64,000 nt of DNA, from the NCBI RefSeq assembly GCF_019805165.1, contig NZ_RWIJ01000036.1:1-64000 (forward strand), given 5' to 3'. The stretch is from Azospirillum sp. 412522. Its GTDB lineage: Bacteria; Pseudomonadota; Alphaproteobacteria; Azospirillales; Azospirillaceae. The position numbers were made by a program, and so were the translations under genes. Shown here piece after piece: positions 25,923 through 34,870 of the stretch (within the stretch, counting starts at the first letter, position 1; every line of letters begins with the position of its first letter). The notes beneath the pieces are model-generated. The model was given only the letters and a program-made list of their open reading frames with translations. It made no database searches and was not told the DNA's origin.

Positions 25923-27692
25923 TCAGCCGGCGGCCCCCGCCGTGGCGGCGGACGGACCCTGAGGGCCGAGATTGCGGAGGCGGGCGAGGTTGACGGCGCC
26001 GGGCTGGGCCTGCTGCTGTTCCGGACGCGGCAGCTCCATCGCCATGCCGTTCTTAAGGACGTAGGTGTGGTCGGCCATATCGACGAAGACCGGGGCGTGG
26101 GTCATGACGATGGTGGTCGCCCCGCGTTCCTTGCAGGCCGCGACGAAGGCGCGGACGGCCTTGATGCCCAGCTCGTCCAGGCCGGCGGTCGGCTCGTCCA
26201 GCACCAGCAGCGGCGGCTGGGCGAAGGCGGCGCGGGCGAGGCCGATCAGGCGGGCGCTGGCGCCGGTGATCGGGGACAGCGGGTCGTTGACCTCGGTCTC
26301 GTAGCCCATGGGGAGGCTTTCGATCCACTCGTGGATGCCGACGGCCTTGGCGGCTTCCTCGACCTTTTCGCGGGTGGCGCTGGTGAAGCGGGCGATGTTG
26401 TCGGCGATGCTGCCGGGCAGCAGGTCGACCTGCTGCGGCAGGTAGCCGATGCCCTGTTCCGGGCTGTCGGGGGTCAGGGTGGCGACGGACAGGCCGCCCA
26501 GGCGGACCGTGCCGGCCGAGGGAAGGGCGACGCCGGCCAGCAGGCGGGCAAGCACCGACTTGCCAGAGCGGTTGGGGCCGGCGATGCAGACGGTCTCGCC
26601 CGGCTCGATCGACAGGGTGACGCTGCGCAGGATCGGCTTCTGGTCGCGGGGGGAGACGAACAGCAGGTTCTCGACGGTCAGGCGCTCGCTCTCGACAGGC
26701 ACGGAGGGACGCTCCGGCTCACGCGACAGGCGCTTCAGCAGCGGCAGCAGGCGGCGGACGGCCTGGGCGGAGCGGACCAGCCCGCCCCAGGCGCCGGCGG
26801 TCTGCTCGATCGGGGCGAGGCCGCGGCCGACCAGCATCGAGGTGGCGATCATGCCGCCGAAGGACAGGTGCTGCTCGATCACCAGCCAGGCGCCGATGCC
26901 CGTCACGGCGATCTGCAGGACCATGCGGACCCACTTGGTGGCGGCGCCGATGGCGGCGCTGCGCTCATAGCCCTGGCCCTGCATGGCGCTGGCGGTCAGG
27001 AAGTCGCGGTTGACGGCGTCCAGCGAGTCGTTGCCCATGCGCAGGCCGCGCACGGTGTCGGAACGGGAGGCCAGCGCCTCGAACAGCTTCTGGGCGCGGC
27101 TGGCCGGCAGCTTGCTCTCGTCGTTGATGTCCTTGACGGCGACATAGCCGATCCAGCCCATCACCGCCATGATCAGCATCGACACCACCAGAACCAGCGC
27201 CAGCATCGGGTGGATGACGTAGATGCCGATGACGTAGAGCGGCGCCCAGGGCAGGTCCATCAGCGCCGGAAGCGAGGGGCGCGAGAAGGCGCCCTTCAGC
27301 TCGATCAGGTCGGCGAGGGGGCCGGTGTCCGGACGGCCGCGGCCGGCGGCGTCCAGCGCGTCGGCGGTCAGCCGGCGGCGCCACCGCACCTCCAGCGCGT
27401 TGCCGGCGCGGGCCAGGAGGCGGGACCGCACCATCTCCAGCAGGCCGCTCAGCGTCAGCGCGATGACGACGATCAGGGTCAGCATGATCAGGGTGTCGTA
27501 GTTGCCGGACGGGATGGCGCGGCTGAACACTTGAAGCGAATAAAGCGGCATGGCCAGCATCAGGGCATTGATGGTGGCGCTGAAGATAAATGTGCTAACA
27601 AGTATCCTTGAGAAATAACCGCGATTGAATGAGGCTTCCGGCTTATTGTTGCCGGCCTGTCGCATAGAGTTGGACTTGGTCGAAATAGGCAT
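25923..27692 (-). CDS. Type I secretion ABC exporter (PrtD-like) with altered signature motif
   Basis: 589 residues from ATG 27692, set by GGAGGG six bases upstream; the frame is open to 27821. A six-helix membrane domain (about 35-330) is followed by an ATPase domain with Walker A GPNRSGKS at 372-379 and Walker B LLVLDEPTAGLD. The ABC signature, normally LSGGQ, reads I-T-G-A-S-A-R before the usual IGLARA, so the C-loop is degenerate. The protein pairs with the adaptor encoded 61 bp downstream. It probably exports an RTX-like or adhesin-like protein. The region upstream of the start is unusually AT rich. Confidence 0.88.
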   Translation of the reverse strand: MPISTKSNSMRQAGNNKPEASFNRGYFSRILVSTFIFSATINALMLAMPLYSLQVFSRAIPSGNYDTLIMLTLIVVIALTLSGLLEMVRSRLLARAGNALEVRWRRRLTADALDAAGRGRPDTGPLADLIELKGAFSRPSLPALMDLPWAPLYVIGIYVIHPMLALVLVVSMLIMAVMGWIGYVAVKDINDESKLPASRAQKLFEALASRSDTVRGLRMGNDSLDAVNRDFLTASAMQGQGYERSAAIGAATKWVRMVLQIAVTGIGAWLVIEQHLSFGGMIATSMLVGRGLAPIEQTAGAWGGLVRSAQAVRRLLPLLKRLSREPERPSVPVESERLTVENLLFVSPRDQKPILRSVTLSIEPGETVCIAGPNRSGKSVLARLLAGVALPSAGTVRLGGLSVATLTPDSPEQGIGYLPQQVDLLPGSIADNIARFTSATREKVEEAAKAVGIHEWIESLPMGYETEVNDPLSPITGASARLIGLARAAFAQPPLLVLDEPTAGLDELGIKAVRAFVAACKERGATTIVMTHAPVFVDMADHTYVLKNGMAMELPRPEQQQAQPGAVNLARLRNLGPQGPSAATAGAAG

Positions 27693-27988
27693 AAACAGCC
27701 CTCCAATTGTCACCGTTCGGCGCAGTGCCCACTGGATGCAGGCGAGATCAGAGAACGATATCCTGGTAAATGGGACCTTAACATTCGGGGACGTCACAGG
27801 ATTGCCACCGGATGCCACCACTTTTGCGCAGAATTACCTCAGTATTGTTTGCTCTTTATGGGTGACTCCGCGCTTGCCGCGGCAATGGAGAGCATGACCT
27901 ATGGCCGGTTGGAGGGGGCTGGCATTACCGCTATCGTTCGCCGGCGGCGATTCCGCCGGTCCATTCCCAACGAAAGCCGGAGATGACG

Positions 27989-28516
27989 ATGGAAGGGCGC
28001 AAGGTCCCCTCGGTGGTGTTCAGAACCCGCGTGCGCGACGAGAGCGTCGGCGGGCCCAACCCGTTCCGTTGGCAGGACGTGCGGAGCGACGAGCTGTTCC
28101 AGGGCAAACGGGTGGTGGTGTTCTCCCTGCCCGGCGCCTTCACGCCGACCTGCTCCAACGAGCAGTGCCCGGCCTTCGAGCGGCTCTATGACGACTTCAA
28201 GGAGCTGGGCATCGACGAGGTCTATTGCCTCAGCGTCAACGACGCCTTCGTCATGTACCAGTGGGGCAAGAGCCTGAACCTGAAGAAGGTGAAGCTGATC
28301 CCCGACGGCTCGGGCCACTTCACCCGCCGCATGGGCATGCTGATCGACAAGGACCATGTCGGCTTCGGCCACCGGTCCTGGCGCTACGCCATGGTGGTCA
28401 AGGACGGTGTCGTCGAGAAGTTCTTCGAGGAGCCGGGGATCAACGACGCGGGCGAGAACGGCGATCCCTACGGCGAATCCTCGCCGGAGAATGTTCTGGC
28501 CTTCCTGCGGAGCTGA
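27989..28516 (+). CDS. Peroxiredoxin, Prx5/redoxin family
   Basis: 175 residues. It reduces peroxides through the peroxidatic Cys in PGAFTPTCSNEQCP, with the Pro, Thr and Arg environment of Prx5-type enzymes. A glutaredoxin domain is not fused. Start: GGAG at 27979-27982 fits ATG 27989 better than ATG 27983, which it touches. It stands alone, divergent from the ABC exporter, and ends in a terminator. Confidence 0.9.
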   Translation: MEGRKVPSVVFRTRVRDESVGGPNPFRWQDVRSDELFQGKRVVVFSLPGAFTPTCSNEQCPAFERLYDDFKELGIDEVYCLSVNDAFVMYQWGKSLNLKKVKLIPDGSGHFTRRMGMLIDKDHVGFGHRSWRYAMVVKDGVVEKFFEEPGINDAGENGDPYGESSPENVLAFLRS

Positions 28517-28578
28517 TCGGCCCGATTCGGTGCCTGTCGGGCGCCGGATGCGGGGGGCCGGGCTGCGGAACGACGGCG

Positions 28579-28612
28579 AAAGGCCGGCGGGGCGATGCTC
28601 CGCCGGCCTTTT
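28579..28612 (+). terminator. Rho-independent terminator after peroxiredoxin gene
   Basis: AAAGGCCGGCGG (28579-28590) pairs perfectly with CCGCCGGCCTTT (28600-28611), followed by further T; 9-base loop. Confidence 0.8.
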
Positions 28613-28775
28613 CCATGGGCGCCTCTCGTCCCGATCACGGCGCCCGCCGGAGCCGGGTTGCAATATTTCGTGCATGCGCGTGCATCAGGAAAATCTGAAG
28701 GATTTTTAATAGACATTCCACTATCCATTGCTACCTTGCGAAATCGTCGGGCTGAGCGGGGTTTAGCAAGTGGGA

Positions 28776-29822
28776 ATGGGCTGGGTAGTTCGGTGTTTCC
28801 TGGTTGCGCTCATCGCCTTCGTGTCGGTGCTGGCGTCGCCGTCCGGTGGCGGCCGGGCCGCCACAGATGCGCCGGCCGATTTGCCCGCCGTTCCGCAGCT
28901 CACGCCCCGCAACATGGTGCCGGCGAAGACCTCGGCATCGGGGCTGGCGGCCGGCGCCTTCATGGCCATCCAGTTCCACATCGCCCATTCCGCCGAGATG
29001 GCCGGGGTCGGTCTGATCTCCGGCGGACCCTATCTCTGCGCCGCGGAGAATCCGCTGCTGGCGGCGGCCTGCATGCAGGGGAACGCGCTCTGGCCGCGCG
29101 GGCAATCCCTGTACGAAGCGGCCCAGCCGCTGGCGGCGGCCGGGGCGATCGATCCGCTCGCCCGGCTGGCGGAGGCGCAGGTCTATCTGTTCAGCGGCCG
29201 TGCCGACATGGTGGTGAACCGCAAGGCGGTGGAGGAGGCGGAGGCCTTCTACCGCGCCGCCCATGTCCCGGCGAACCGCATCCGGATGGAGACCGGGCTG
29301 GATGCCGGCAACGGCTTCATCGCGCCGGGAGGCGTCAACGACTGCAACGCCAACCGCAGCCCCTACGTCAACGCCTGCGGCGACTATGATCAGGCCGGGC
29401 GGATCCTGTCGCACATCTATGGCGGCCTGAACCCGCCGGCTCCGGACCTGCCCGCGGCCAGCGCCTTCGACCAGACGCCGTTCGGCGATCCGGCCCGCAC
29501 GGGGCTGGCGCCCACCGGCTATGTCTATGTGCCGCCGGCCTGTGCGCGCGGGGCGGCCTGTGCCGTGCACATCGTCTTTCACGGATGCCGCCAGTCCGCG
29601 TCGGAGGTCGGCGACGCCGTGACCACCGGTGCCGGGTTCAACCGCTGGGCGGCCAACAACAATCTGATCGTGCTCTACCCGCAGCTGTCGCTCCGCCGGT
29701 CGGCGGACCCGATCGCCTGCTGGGACTGGGTCGGCAATACGGGGACGGACTACGCGACGAAGGGCGGGGCGCAGATCGCCGCTGTCCACACGATGTTGAC
29801 AACCCTTGCAGGGCAAAGGTGA
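28776..29822 (+). CDS. PHB-depolymerase-family protein lacking catalytic residues
   Basis: 348 residues with a signal peptide (about 1-29). It is homologous along its whole length to the next gene, sharing SGGPY, YLFxG, DQAG, TGYVYVP, HGC, YNRWA/FNRWA and ACWDW segments. The nucleophile box that reads GISSG in the paralogue reads GLAAG here (56-60, Ala58), and the catalytic His position is Asn179; the Asp (D144) remains. It is therefore probably a binding or regulatory pseudoenzyme. The start at ATG 28776 is weakly supported; a GTG at 28770 is in frame. It is separated by only 7 bp from the intact copy and probably co-transcribed. Confidence 0.82.
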   Translation: MGWVVRCFLVALIAFVSVLASPSGGGRAATDAPADLPAVPQLTPRNMVPAKTSASGLAAGAFMAIQFHIAHSAEMAGVGLISGGPYLCAAENPLLAAACMQGNALWPRGQSLYEAAQPLAAAGAIDPLARLAEAQVYLFSGRADMVVNRKAVEEAEAFYRAAHVPANRIRMETGLDAGNGFIAPGGVNDCNANRSPYVNACGDYDQAGRILSHIYGGLNPPAPDLPAASAFDQTPFGDPARTGLAPTGYVYVPPACARGAACAVHIVFHGCRQSASEVGDAVTTGAGFNRWAANNNLIVLYPQLSLRRSADPIACWDWVGNTGTDYATKGGAQIAAVHTMLTTLAGQR

Positions 29823-29829
29823 CCCTCCC

Positions 29830-30894
29830 ATGACGATTTCGCACAAAGTCATTCTGAAGACCGTGCTGGCGGCGCTCGTCGTCCTGGCGCCGCTTCCCGC
29901 GGCTGCGCAAATCAAGCTGTCCGATTTAAAGCTGAAGATCGACCCGGCGCAGACGACGGTGTCGGGCATTTCGTCGGGCGCCTATATGGCCGGACAGTTC
30001 CAGGTCGCCTATTCGGGTCTGGTCAAGGCGGCCGGCCTCGTCGCCGGCGGCCCCTACGACTGTGCCGAGGTGTCGGAAGGCGGCATCGCCCCGGCAGTGG
30101 TGGCGCTGAAGCGCTGCATGGATGTGGCGATGGGACCGCCCGACGTCGCGGCCCTGGTCGCCAACGCCAGGGCGCGCGAGAAGGCGAAGGAGATCGACCC
30201 GCTGTCCAACATGGCGAAGTCGAAGATCTATTTGTTCAACGGCGACCACGACCTGACGGTCAAGCGTCCGGTCGCCGACGCCACCGAGCAGTTCTACCGG
30301 GCGCTGGGGGTGACGGAGGCCAACCTCTCCTATGTGAAGCTGCCGAAGGCGGCGCACGCCTACATCACCGACGGCTATGGCGCCGCCTGCGACTTCATCC
30401 CGACAGAGGGTGAGAAGAGCGAATACATCAACAACTGCCAATACGATCAGGCGGGCGCCATCGTCCGCTTCTTCTATGCCGACGCCCGCATCCCGAACGC
30501 CCCCGCCGCGGCCCGTCAGCCGAAGCTGTTCAATCAGGCCCCCTTCGTCGGCGACCCCAGCCGCAGCGGCATGGCCAAGACCGGCTACGTCTACGTCCCC
30601 GAGGCGTGCGAAGGCGGCCAGCAGACCTGCCGCATCCATGTCGCCTTCCACGGCTGCCAGATGGCGTCCAACCTGATCGGCGACCATTTCGCCGTAAACG
30701 CCGGCTACAACCGCTGGGCCGACGTCAACAACATCGTCGTGCTGTACCCGCAGATCGACGGCAATGCCCGGCCGACCTCGAACCCCAAGGCCTGCTGGGA
30801 CTGGTTCGCCTACACCGGCTACGACTTTGCCCGCAAGAGCGGCTTCCAGATGACCGCCGTCCGCAAGATGATCGGCGCGCTGGCCGGGGAGTAA
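29830..30894 (+). CDS. Extracellular PHB depolymerase, type 2 catalytic domain
   Basis: 354 residues with a Sec signal peptide (1-27, cut after AAAAQ-like PAAAQ). A serine esterase that hydrolyses short-chain polyhydroxyalkanoate. The triad is visible: S48 in GISSG, D141 in NGDHDLTV and H176 in KAAHAY; the oxyanion region is FHGCQM. Conserved Cys residues probably form disulfides. ATG 29830 follows AAGGTG. It is the second gene of a tandem pair with its non-catalytic paralogue, closed by a 20-bp-stem terminator. A secretion signal means that it acts on polymer outside the cytoplasm, unlike PhaZ acting on the cell's own granules. Confidence 0.88.
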   Translation: MTISHKVILKTVLAALVVLAPLPAAAQIKLSDLKLKIDPAQTTVSGISSGAYMAGQFQVAYSGLVKAAGLVAGGPYDCAEVSEGGIAPAVVALKRCMDVAMGPPDVAALVANARAREKAKEIDPLSNMAKSKIYLFNGDHDLTVKRPVADATEQFYRALGVTEANLSYVKLPKAAHAYITDGYGAACDFIPTEGEKSEYINNCQYDQAGAIVRFFYADARIPNAPAAARQPKLFNQAPFVGDPSRSGMAKTGYVYVPEACEGGQQTCRIHVAFHGCQMASNLIGDHFAVNAGYNRWADVNNIVVLYPQIDGNARPTSNPKACWDWFAYTGYDFARKSGFQMTAVRKMIGALAGE

Positions 30895-30909
30895 TTGCGG
30901 CGCTTTACA

Positions 30910-30953
30910 AAGGAAAAGCCCCTCTCCGGCGGACCGGAGAGGGGCTTTTCCTT
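30910..30953. terminator. Very strong bidirectional terminator
   Basis: Perfect 20-bp arms (30910-30929 and 30934-30953) around a CGGA loop, flanked by AAGGAAAAG and CTTTTCCTT. It ends the depolymerase operon and the convergent enolase gene. Confidence 0.9.
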
Positions 30954-30965
30954 ACCCTGGAACGA

Positions 30966-32243
30966 TCAGGCCTTGAGGATGCCGCGGCCGGCGAAGCGGG
31001 CGGCGACGCCGAGCTGCTCCTCGATGCGGATCAGCTGGTTGTACTTGGCGAGGCGGTCCGAACGGCTCAGCGAGCCGGTCTTGATCTGGCCGCAGTTGGT
31101 GGCGACCGCCAGGTCGGCGATGGTGCTGTCCTCGGTCTCGCCCGAGCGGTGCGACAGGACGGCGGTGTAGCCGGCCTTGTGCGCCATGTCGACCGCCTCC
31201 AGCGTCTCCGACAGCGTGCCGATCTGGTTCACCTTCACCAGGATCGAGTTGGCGACACCCTGTTTGATGCCCTGGGCCAGACGCTTGGGGTTGGTCACGA
31301 ACAGGTCGTCGCCGACCAGCTGCACCTTGGAGCCGATGGCGTCGGTCAGCGCCTTCCAGCCTTCCCAGTCGTCCTCGGCCATGCCGTCCTCGATCGAGAT
31401 GATCGGGTAACGGCCGGCAAGGTCGGCCCAGTAGGCGACCATCTGCTCCGGCGACAGCGACTTGCCTTCGCCGGCCAGCTCGTACTTGCCGTTCTTGAAG
31501 AACTCGGTCGAGGCGGCGTCGAGCGCCAGCATGACGTCGTCGCCCGGCTTGTAGCCGGCGGCCTCGATCGCCTTCATGACGAAGCCGAGCGCCTCGTCGG
31601 TGGAGCCGATGTTGGGGGCGAAGCCGCCCTCGTCGCCGACATTGGTGTTGTGGCCGGCGTCCTTCAGCTTCTTCTTGAGCGACTGGAAGATCTCGGAGCC
31701 CATGCGGATGGCGTCGGCGCCGGTCTCGGCGCCCACCGGCATGATCATGAACTCCTGGATGTCGATCGGATTGTCGGCATGGGCGCCGCCGTTGATGATG
31801 TTCATCATCGGCACCGGCAGCAGCGAGGCGAAGGCGCCGCCGACATAGCGGTAGAGCGGCAGGCCGGCATCCTCGGCGGCGGCGCGGGCGACCGCCAGCG
31901 ACACGCCCAGGATGGCGTTGGCGCCGAGGCGGCCCTTGTTCTCGGTGCCGTCCAGATCGATCATGGCGAGGTCGATGGCGCGCTGGTCGTCGGCCTCCAG
32001 GCCGGCGAGGGCGTCATAGATCTCGCCGTTGACGGACTCGACCGCCTTCAGCACGCCCTTGCCGCCGAAGCGGGACTTGTCGCCGTCGCGCAGCTCGACC
32101 GCCTCGTGGGCGCCGGTGGAGGCGCCCGACGGCACCGCGGCGCGGCCGAAGGCGCCGCTGTCCAGCGCGACGTCGACTTCCACGGTGGGGTTGCCGCGGC
32201 TGTCCAGGATTTCGCGGGCGTGAATCTCGGTGATGACGCTCAT
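30966..32243 (-). CDS. eno: Enolase (phosphopyruvate hydratase)
   Basis: 425 residues. It converts 2-phosphoglycerate to phosphoenolpyruvate in glycolysis. Family features: the start SVITEIHAREILDSRGNPTVEV, the loop SGASTGAHEA, NIINGGAHADN, the Mg-binding SIEDGM, and SHRSGETED with the catalytic region. The frame is open to 32339, but ATG 32243 gives the universal enolase N terminus. Single gene between terminators. Confidence 0.98.
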   Translation of the reverse strand: MSVITEIHAREILDSRGNPTVEVDVALDSGAFGRAAVPSGASTGAHEAVELRDGDKSRFGGKGVLKAVESVNGEIYDALAGLEADDQRAIDLAMIDLDGTENKGRLGANAILGVSLAVARAAAEDAGLPLYRYVGGAFASLLPVPMMNIINGGAHADNPIDIQEFMIMPVGAETGADAIRMGSEIFQSLKKKLKDAGHNTNVGDEGGFAPNIGSTDEALGFVMKAIEAAGYKPGDDVMLALDAASTEFFKNGKYELAGEGKSLSPEQMVAYWADLAGRYPIISIEDGMAEDDWEGWKALTDAIGSKVQLVGDDLFVTNPKRLAQGIKQGVANSILVKVNQIGTLSETLEAVDMAHKAGYTAVLSHRSGETEDSTIADLAVATNCGQIKTGSLSRSDRLAKYNQLIRIEEQLGVAARFAGRGILKA

Positions 32244-32401
32244 GATCGGTCGATCCTTCGAGGAATGGCAGCCGCGTTGTCTCGCAGGCCGCGTTTTAAG
32301 GCGCGCAGGCTTGATAGCCCCGACGTCCGGGCGATGCAATATCTGCTTCGGCTTACAACCCGGTGCGAATGCCCGGTTTTGGTCCGGGAATCACGGAAGA
32401 A

Positions 32402-33187
32402 TCAGAGGAATCCCTCCACCATCGCGGCGAATTCGGCCGGGCGCTCGGCATGCAGCCAGTGTCCGACCCCGTCGATCATGCGGATTTCCGCCTTGGGGAA
32501 GTGGCGGCGGATGGCATCGTGATGCTCCGGCCGGATGTAGTCCGAGGCGCCGCCGCCGATGAACAGGGCAGGCCCCTCGTAACGCGCACCGCCGAAATCG
32601 GGGAAGCCGATCAGCCCCGCCATGTTCGAACCGATGGAGTCGAGGTTGATCCGCCAGGAGAAGGCGCCGTTCTCCAGCACCAGATTCTGCATCAGGAAGG
32701 AGCGCAGCGGCGCCTCCGGAATGGCGTCGACCAACTGGGCCTCCACCTCCGGCCGGCGGGTGGCGCCCTCCAGCTTCGCGGCCTTCATGGCGGCGACGTA
32801 GGGGGCGTGGGTGTGGGTGTAGGCGACGGGGGCGATGTCGGCGACCACCAGCCGCTCGACCCGGTCGGGATGGGCCAGCGCCAGCGCCATGGCGGTCTTG
32901 CCGCCCATCGAATGGCCGACGATGGTGGTGCGGGCGAAGCCGCGGTCGTCGAGGAAGCGCAGCACGTCGGCCGCCATCTCCGGATAGCCCATGTCCTCGG
33001 CCCAGGGCGCGCCGCCGTGATTGCGCAGGTCCAGCGCATAGACCCGGCGCGATTCGCCGAAGCGGCGGGCCAGCGTCTGCCAGTTGCGCGCCGACCCGAA
33101 AAGGCCGTGCAGGACCAGCATCGGCGTTCCGCCATTGGCTTCGCCGGCTTCCAGATAGGTCAGGGGGAGGGCTTGCTGCTGCGGCAT
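32402..33187 (-). CDS. Alpha/beta-fold hydrolase (YbfF-like esterase)
   Basis: 261 residues. Nucleophile elbow GHSMGG, oxyanion HGLFGSARNW near the N terminus, and the C-terminal catalytic His in DGVGHWLHAE. The architecture matches small cytoplasmic acyl-CoA/carboxyl esterases of the YbfF group. The natural substrate cannot be told. It lies between enolase (same strand) and the divergent murJ. Confidence 0.88.
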   Translation of the reverse strand: MPQQQALPLTYLEAGEANGGTPMLVLHGLFGSARNWQTLARRFGESRRVYALDLRNHGGAPWAEDMGYPEMAADVLRFLDDRGFARTTIVGHSMGGKTAMALALAHPDRVERLVVADIAPVAYTHTHAPYVAAMKAAKLEGATRRPEVEAQLVDAIPEAPLRSFLMQNLVLENGAFSWRINLDSIGSNMAGLIGFPDFGGARYEGPALFIGGGASDYIRPEHHDAIRRHFPKAEIRMIDGVGHWLHAERPAEFAAMVEGFL

Positions 33188-33318
33188 GTCGGGGCTTTCG
33201 ACCGTGGGAATTTGAGATGCGTTCTGGACGAATGCGGGCGGCGATCCTATGACGAACGCGGCTGCATCGCTAGGATGCCGCCGGGCTATTTCTGCACCAC
33301 AAGAGCGACCCAGCCATC

Positions 33319-34869
33319 GTGTTCCGTCATATCCTGTCCGTCGGCGGCCTGACCCTGGCCAGCCGGGTGCTCGGTTTCCTGCGCGACGTGCTGACCGCGG
33401 CGCTGCTCGGTGCCGGGCCGGTGGCCGACGCCTTCTTCGTCGCCTTCCGGCTGCCGAACCACTTCCGCGCCCTGTTCGCCGAGGGCGCCTTCAACTCCGC
33501 CTTCGTGCCGCTGTTCTCCGGCAAGCTGGTGCAGGACGGCGCCGCGGCCGCCCGCCGCTTCGCCGACGAGGTGATGACCCTGCTGGTCATCGTGCAGATG
33601 GTGCTGCTGCTGGGTGTGCTGGCCTTCATGCCGCAGTTCATGACGGTCTTCGCCCCCGGCTTCGCCGACGAGCCGGAGAAGTTCCGGCTGGCGGTGCTGT
33701 TCACCAGCATCACCTTTCCCTACCTGCTGCTGATCTCGCTAGTGTCGCTCTATGGCGGCGTGCTGAACAGCATGAGCCGCTTCGGGTCGGCCGCCGCGGC
33801 GCCGATCCTGATGAACCTCTGCCTGATCGCCGCGCTGGTGGTCGGCACGCCGCTGATGCCGACGGCCGGACACGCGCTGTCCTGGGGCGTTCTGGCGTCC
33901 GGCGTCGCGCAGTTCCTCTATCTGGCCTGGGACGCCCGGCGGGCGGACATGTCGCTGCGGCCGGTGATGCCGCGCCTGTCCCCCGACGTGAAGCGCTTCC
34001 TCACGGTGCTGGGACCGGCGGCGCTGGGATCGGGCCTGACCCAGATCAGCCTGTTCGCCGACACGCTCATCGCCTCTGCCCTGCCGACCGGCGCGGTGTC
34101 CTACCTCTATTACGCCGACCGGCTGAACCAGCTGCCGCTGGGGGTGATCGGCATCGCCGTCGGCACCGTTCTGCTTCCGGAAATGTCCAAGCGGATCAAG
34201 AGCGGCGACGAGGCCGGCGCGGTCGACAGCCAGAACCGCGCCATCGAGCTGTCGCTGGTGCTGACCCTGCCGGCCGCCATCGCCTTCCTGGTGGCCGGCA
34301 CGCCGATCCTGTCGGTGCTGTTCCAGCGCGGCGCCTTCGGCCCGTCGGACGCCGCGGCTTCCGCCGTCACCCTCCAGGCCTATGCGCTGGGCCTGCCCGC
34401 CTTCGTGGTCATCCGCAGCCTCGTCAACGGCTTCTACGCCCGCCACGACACGGCGACGCCGGTGCGGGTGGCGCTGGCGGCGGTCGGCATCAACGTGGCG
34501 CTGAAGCTGGCATTGATGGGGCCGCTGGCCCAGGTCGGGCTGGCGGTCGCCACCTCCGTCGGCGCCTGGGTGAATGCCGGGCTGCTGGCCCTGCTGCTGC
34601 ACCGGCGCGGCCTGTTCCGCGCCGACGCGCGGCTGACCCGCAACCTGCCGCGCATGGCCATTGCGGCCGCTGCCATGGCCGGCGCCCTGTGGCTGGCGAC
34701 CGGGCGGCTCGCCCCCTGGCTGGGTGCCTTGGGCGTGGTCGAGCGGCTGGGCGGGCTGCTGGTGCTGGCGGCGGTCGGGCTGGCGGTCTACGCCATGGCT
34801 GCCGTTCTGCTCGGGCTGGTGCGGCGCAGCGACCTCGGCCGTCTGCGCCGCCGCCGGGCGAAAGCGTGA
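33319..34869 (+). CDS. murJ: Lipid II flippase MurJ
   Basis: 516 residues with about 14 membrane helices. It flips lipid II across the inner membrane for peptidoglycan synthesis. Hallmarks: SRVLGFLRDVLTAALLGAG, FRLPNHFRALFAEGAFNSAFVP (near identical in MviN/MurJ proteins) and DRLNQLPLGVIGIAVGTVLLPE. GTG start at 33319; no strong ribosome binding site visible. Its end is 1 bp from the convergent sulfurtransferase stop. Confidence 0.96.
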   Translation: MFRHILSVGGLTLASRVLGFLRDVLTAALLGAGPVADAFFVAFRLPNHFRALFAEGAFNSAFVPLFSGKLVQDGAAAARRFADEVMTLLVIVQMVLLLGVLAFMPQFMTVFAPGFADEPEKFRLAVLFTSITFPYLLLISLVSLYGGVLNSMSRFGSAAAAPILMNLCLIAALVVGTPLMPTAGHALSWGVLASGVAQFLYLAWDARRADMSLRPVMPRLSPDVKRFLTVLGPAALGSGLTQISLFADTLIASALPTGAVSYLYYADRLNQLPLGVIGIAVGTVLLPEMSKRIKSGDEAGAVDSQNRAIELSLVLTLPAAIAFLVAGTPILSVLFQRGAFGPSDAAASAVTLQAYALGLPAFVVIRSLVNGFYARHDTATPVRVALAAVGINVALKLALMGPLAQVGLAVATSVGAWVNAGLLALLLHRRGLFRADARLTRNLPRMAIAAAAMAGALWLATGRLAPWLGALGVVERLGGLLVLAAVGLAVYAMAAVLLGLVRRSDLGRLRRRRAKA

Positions 34870-34870
34870 C

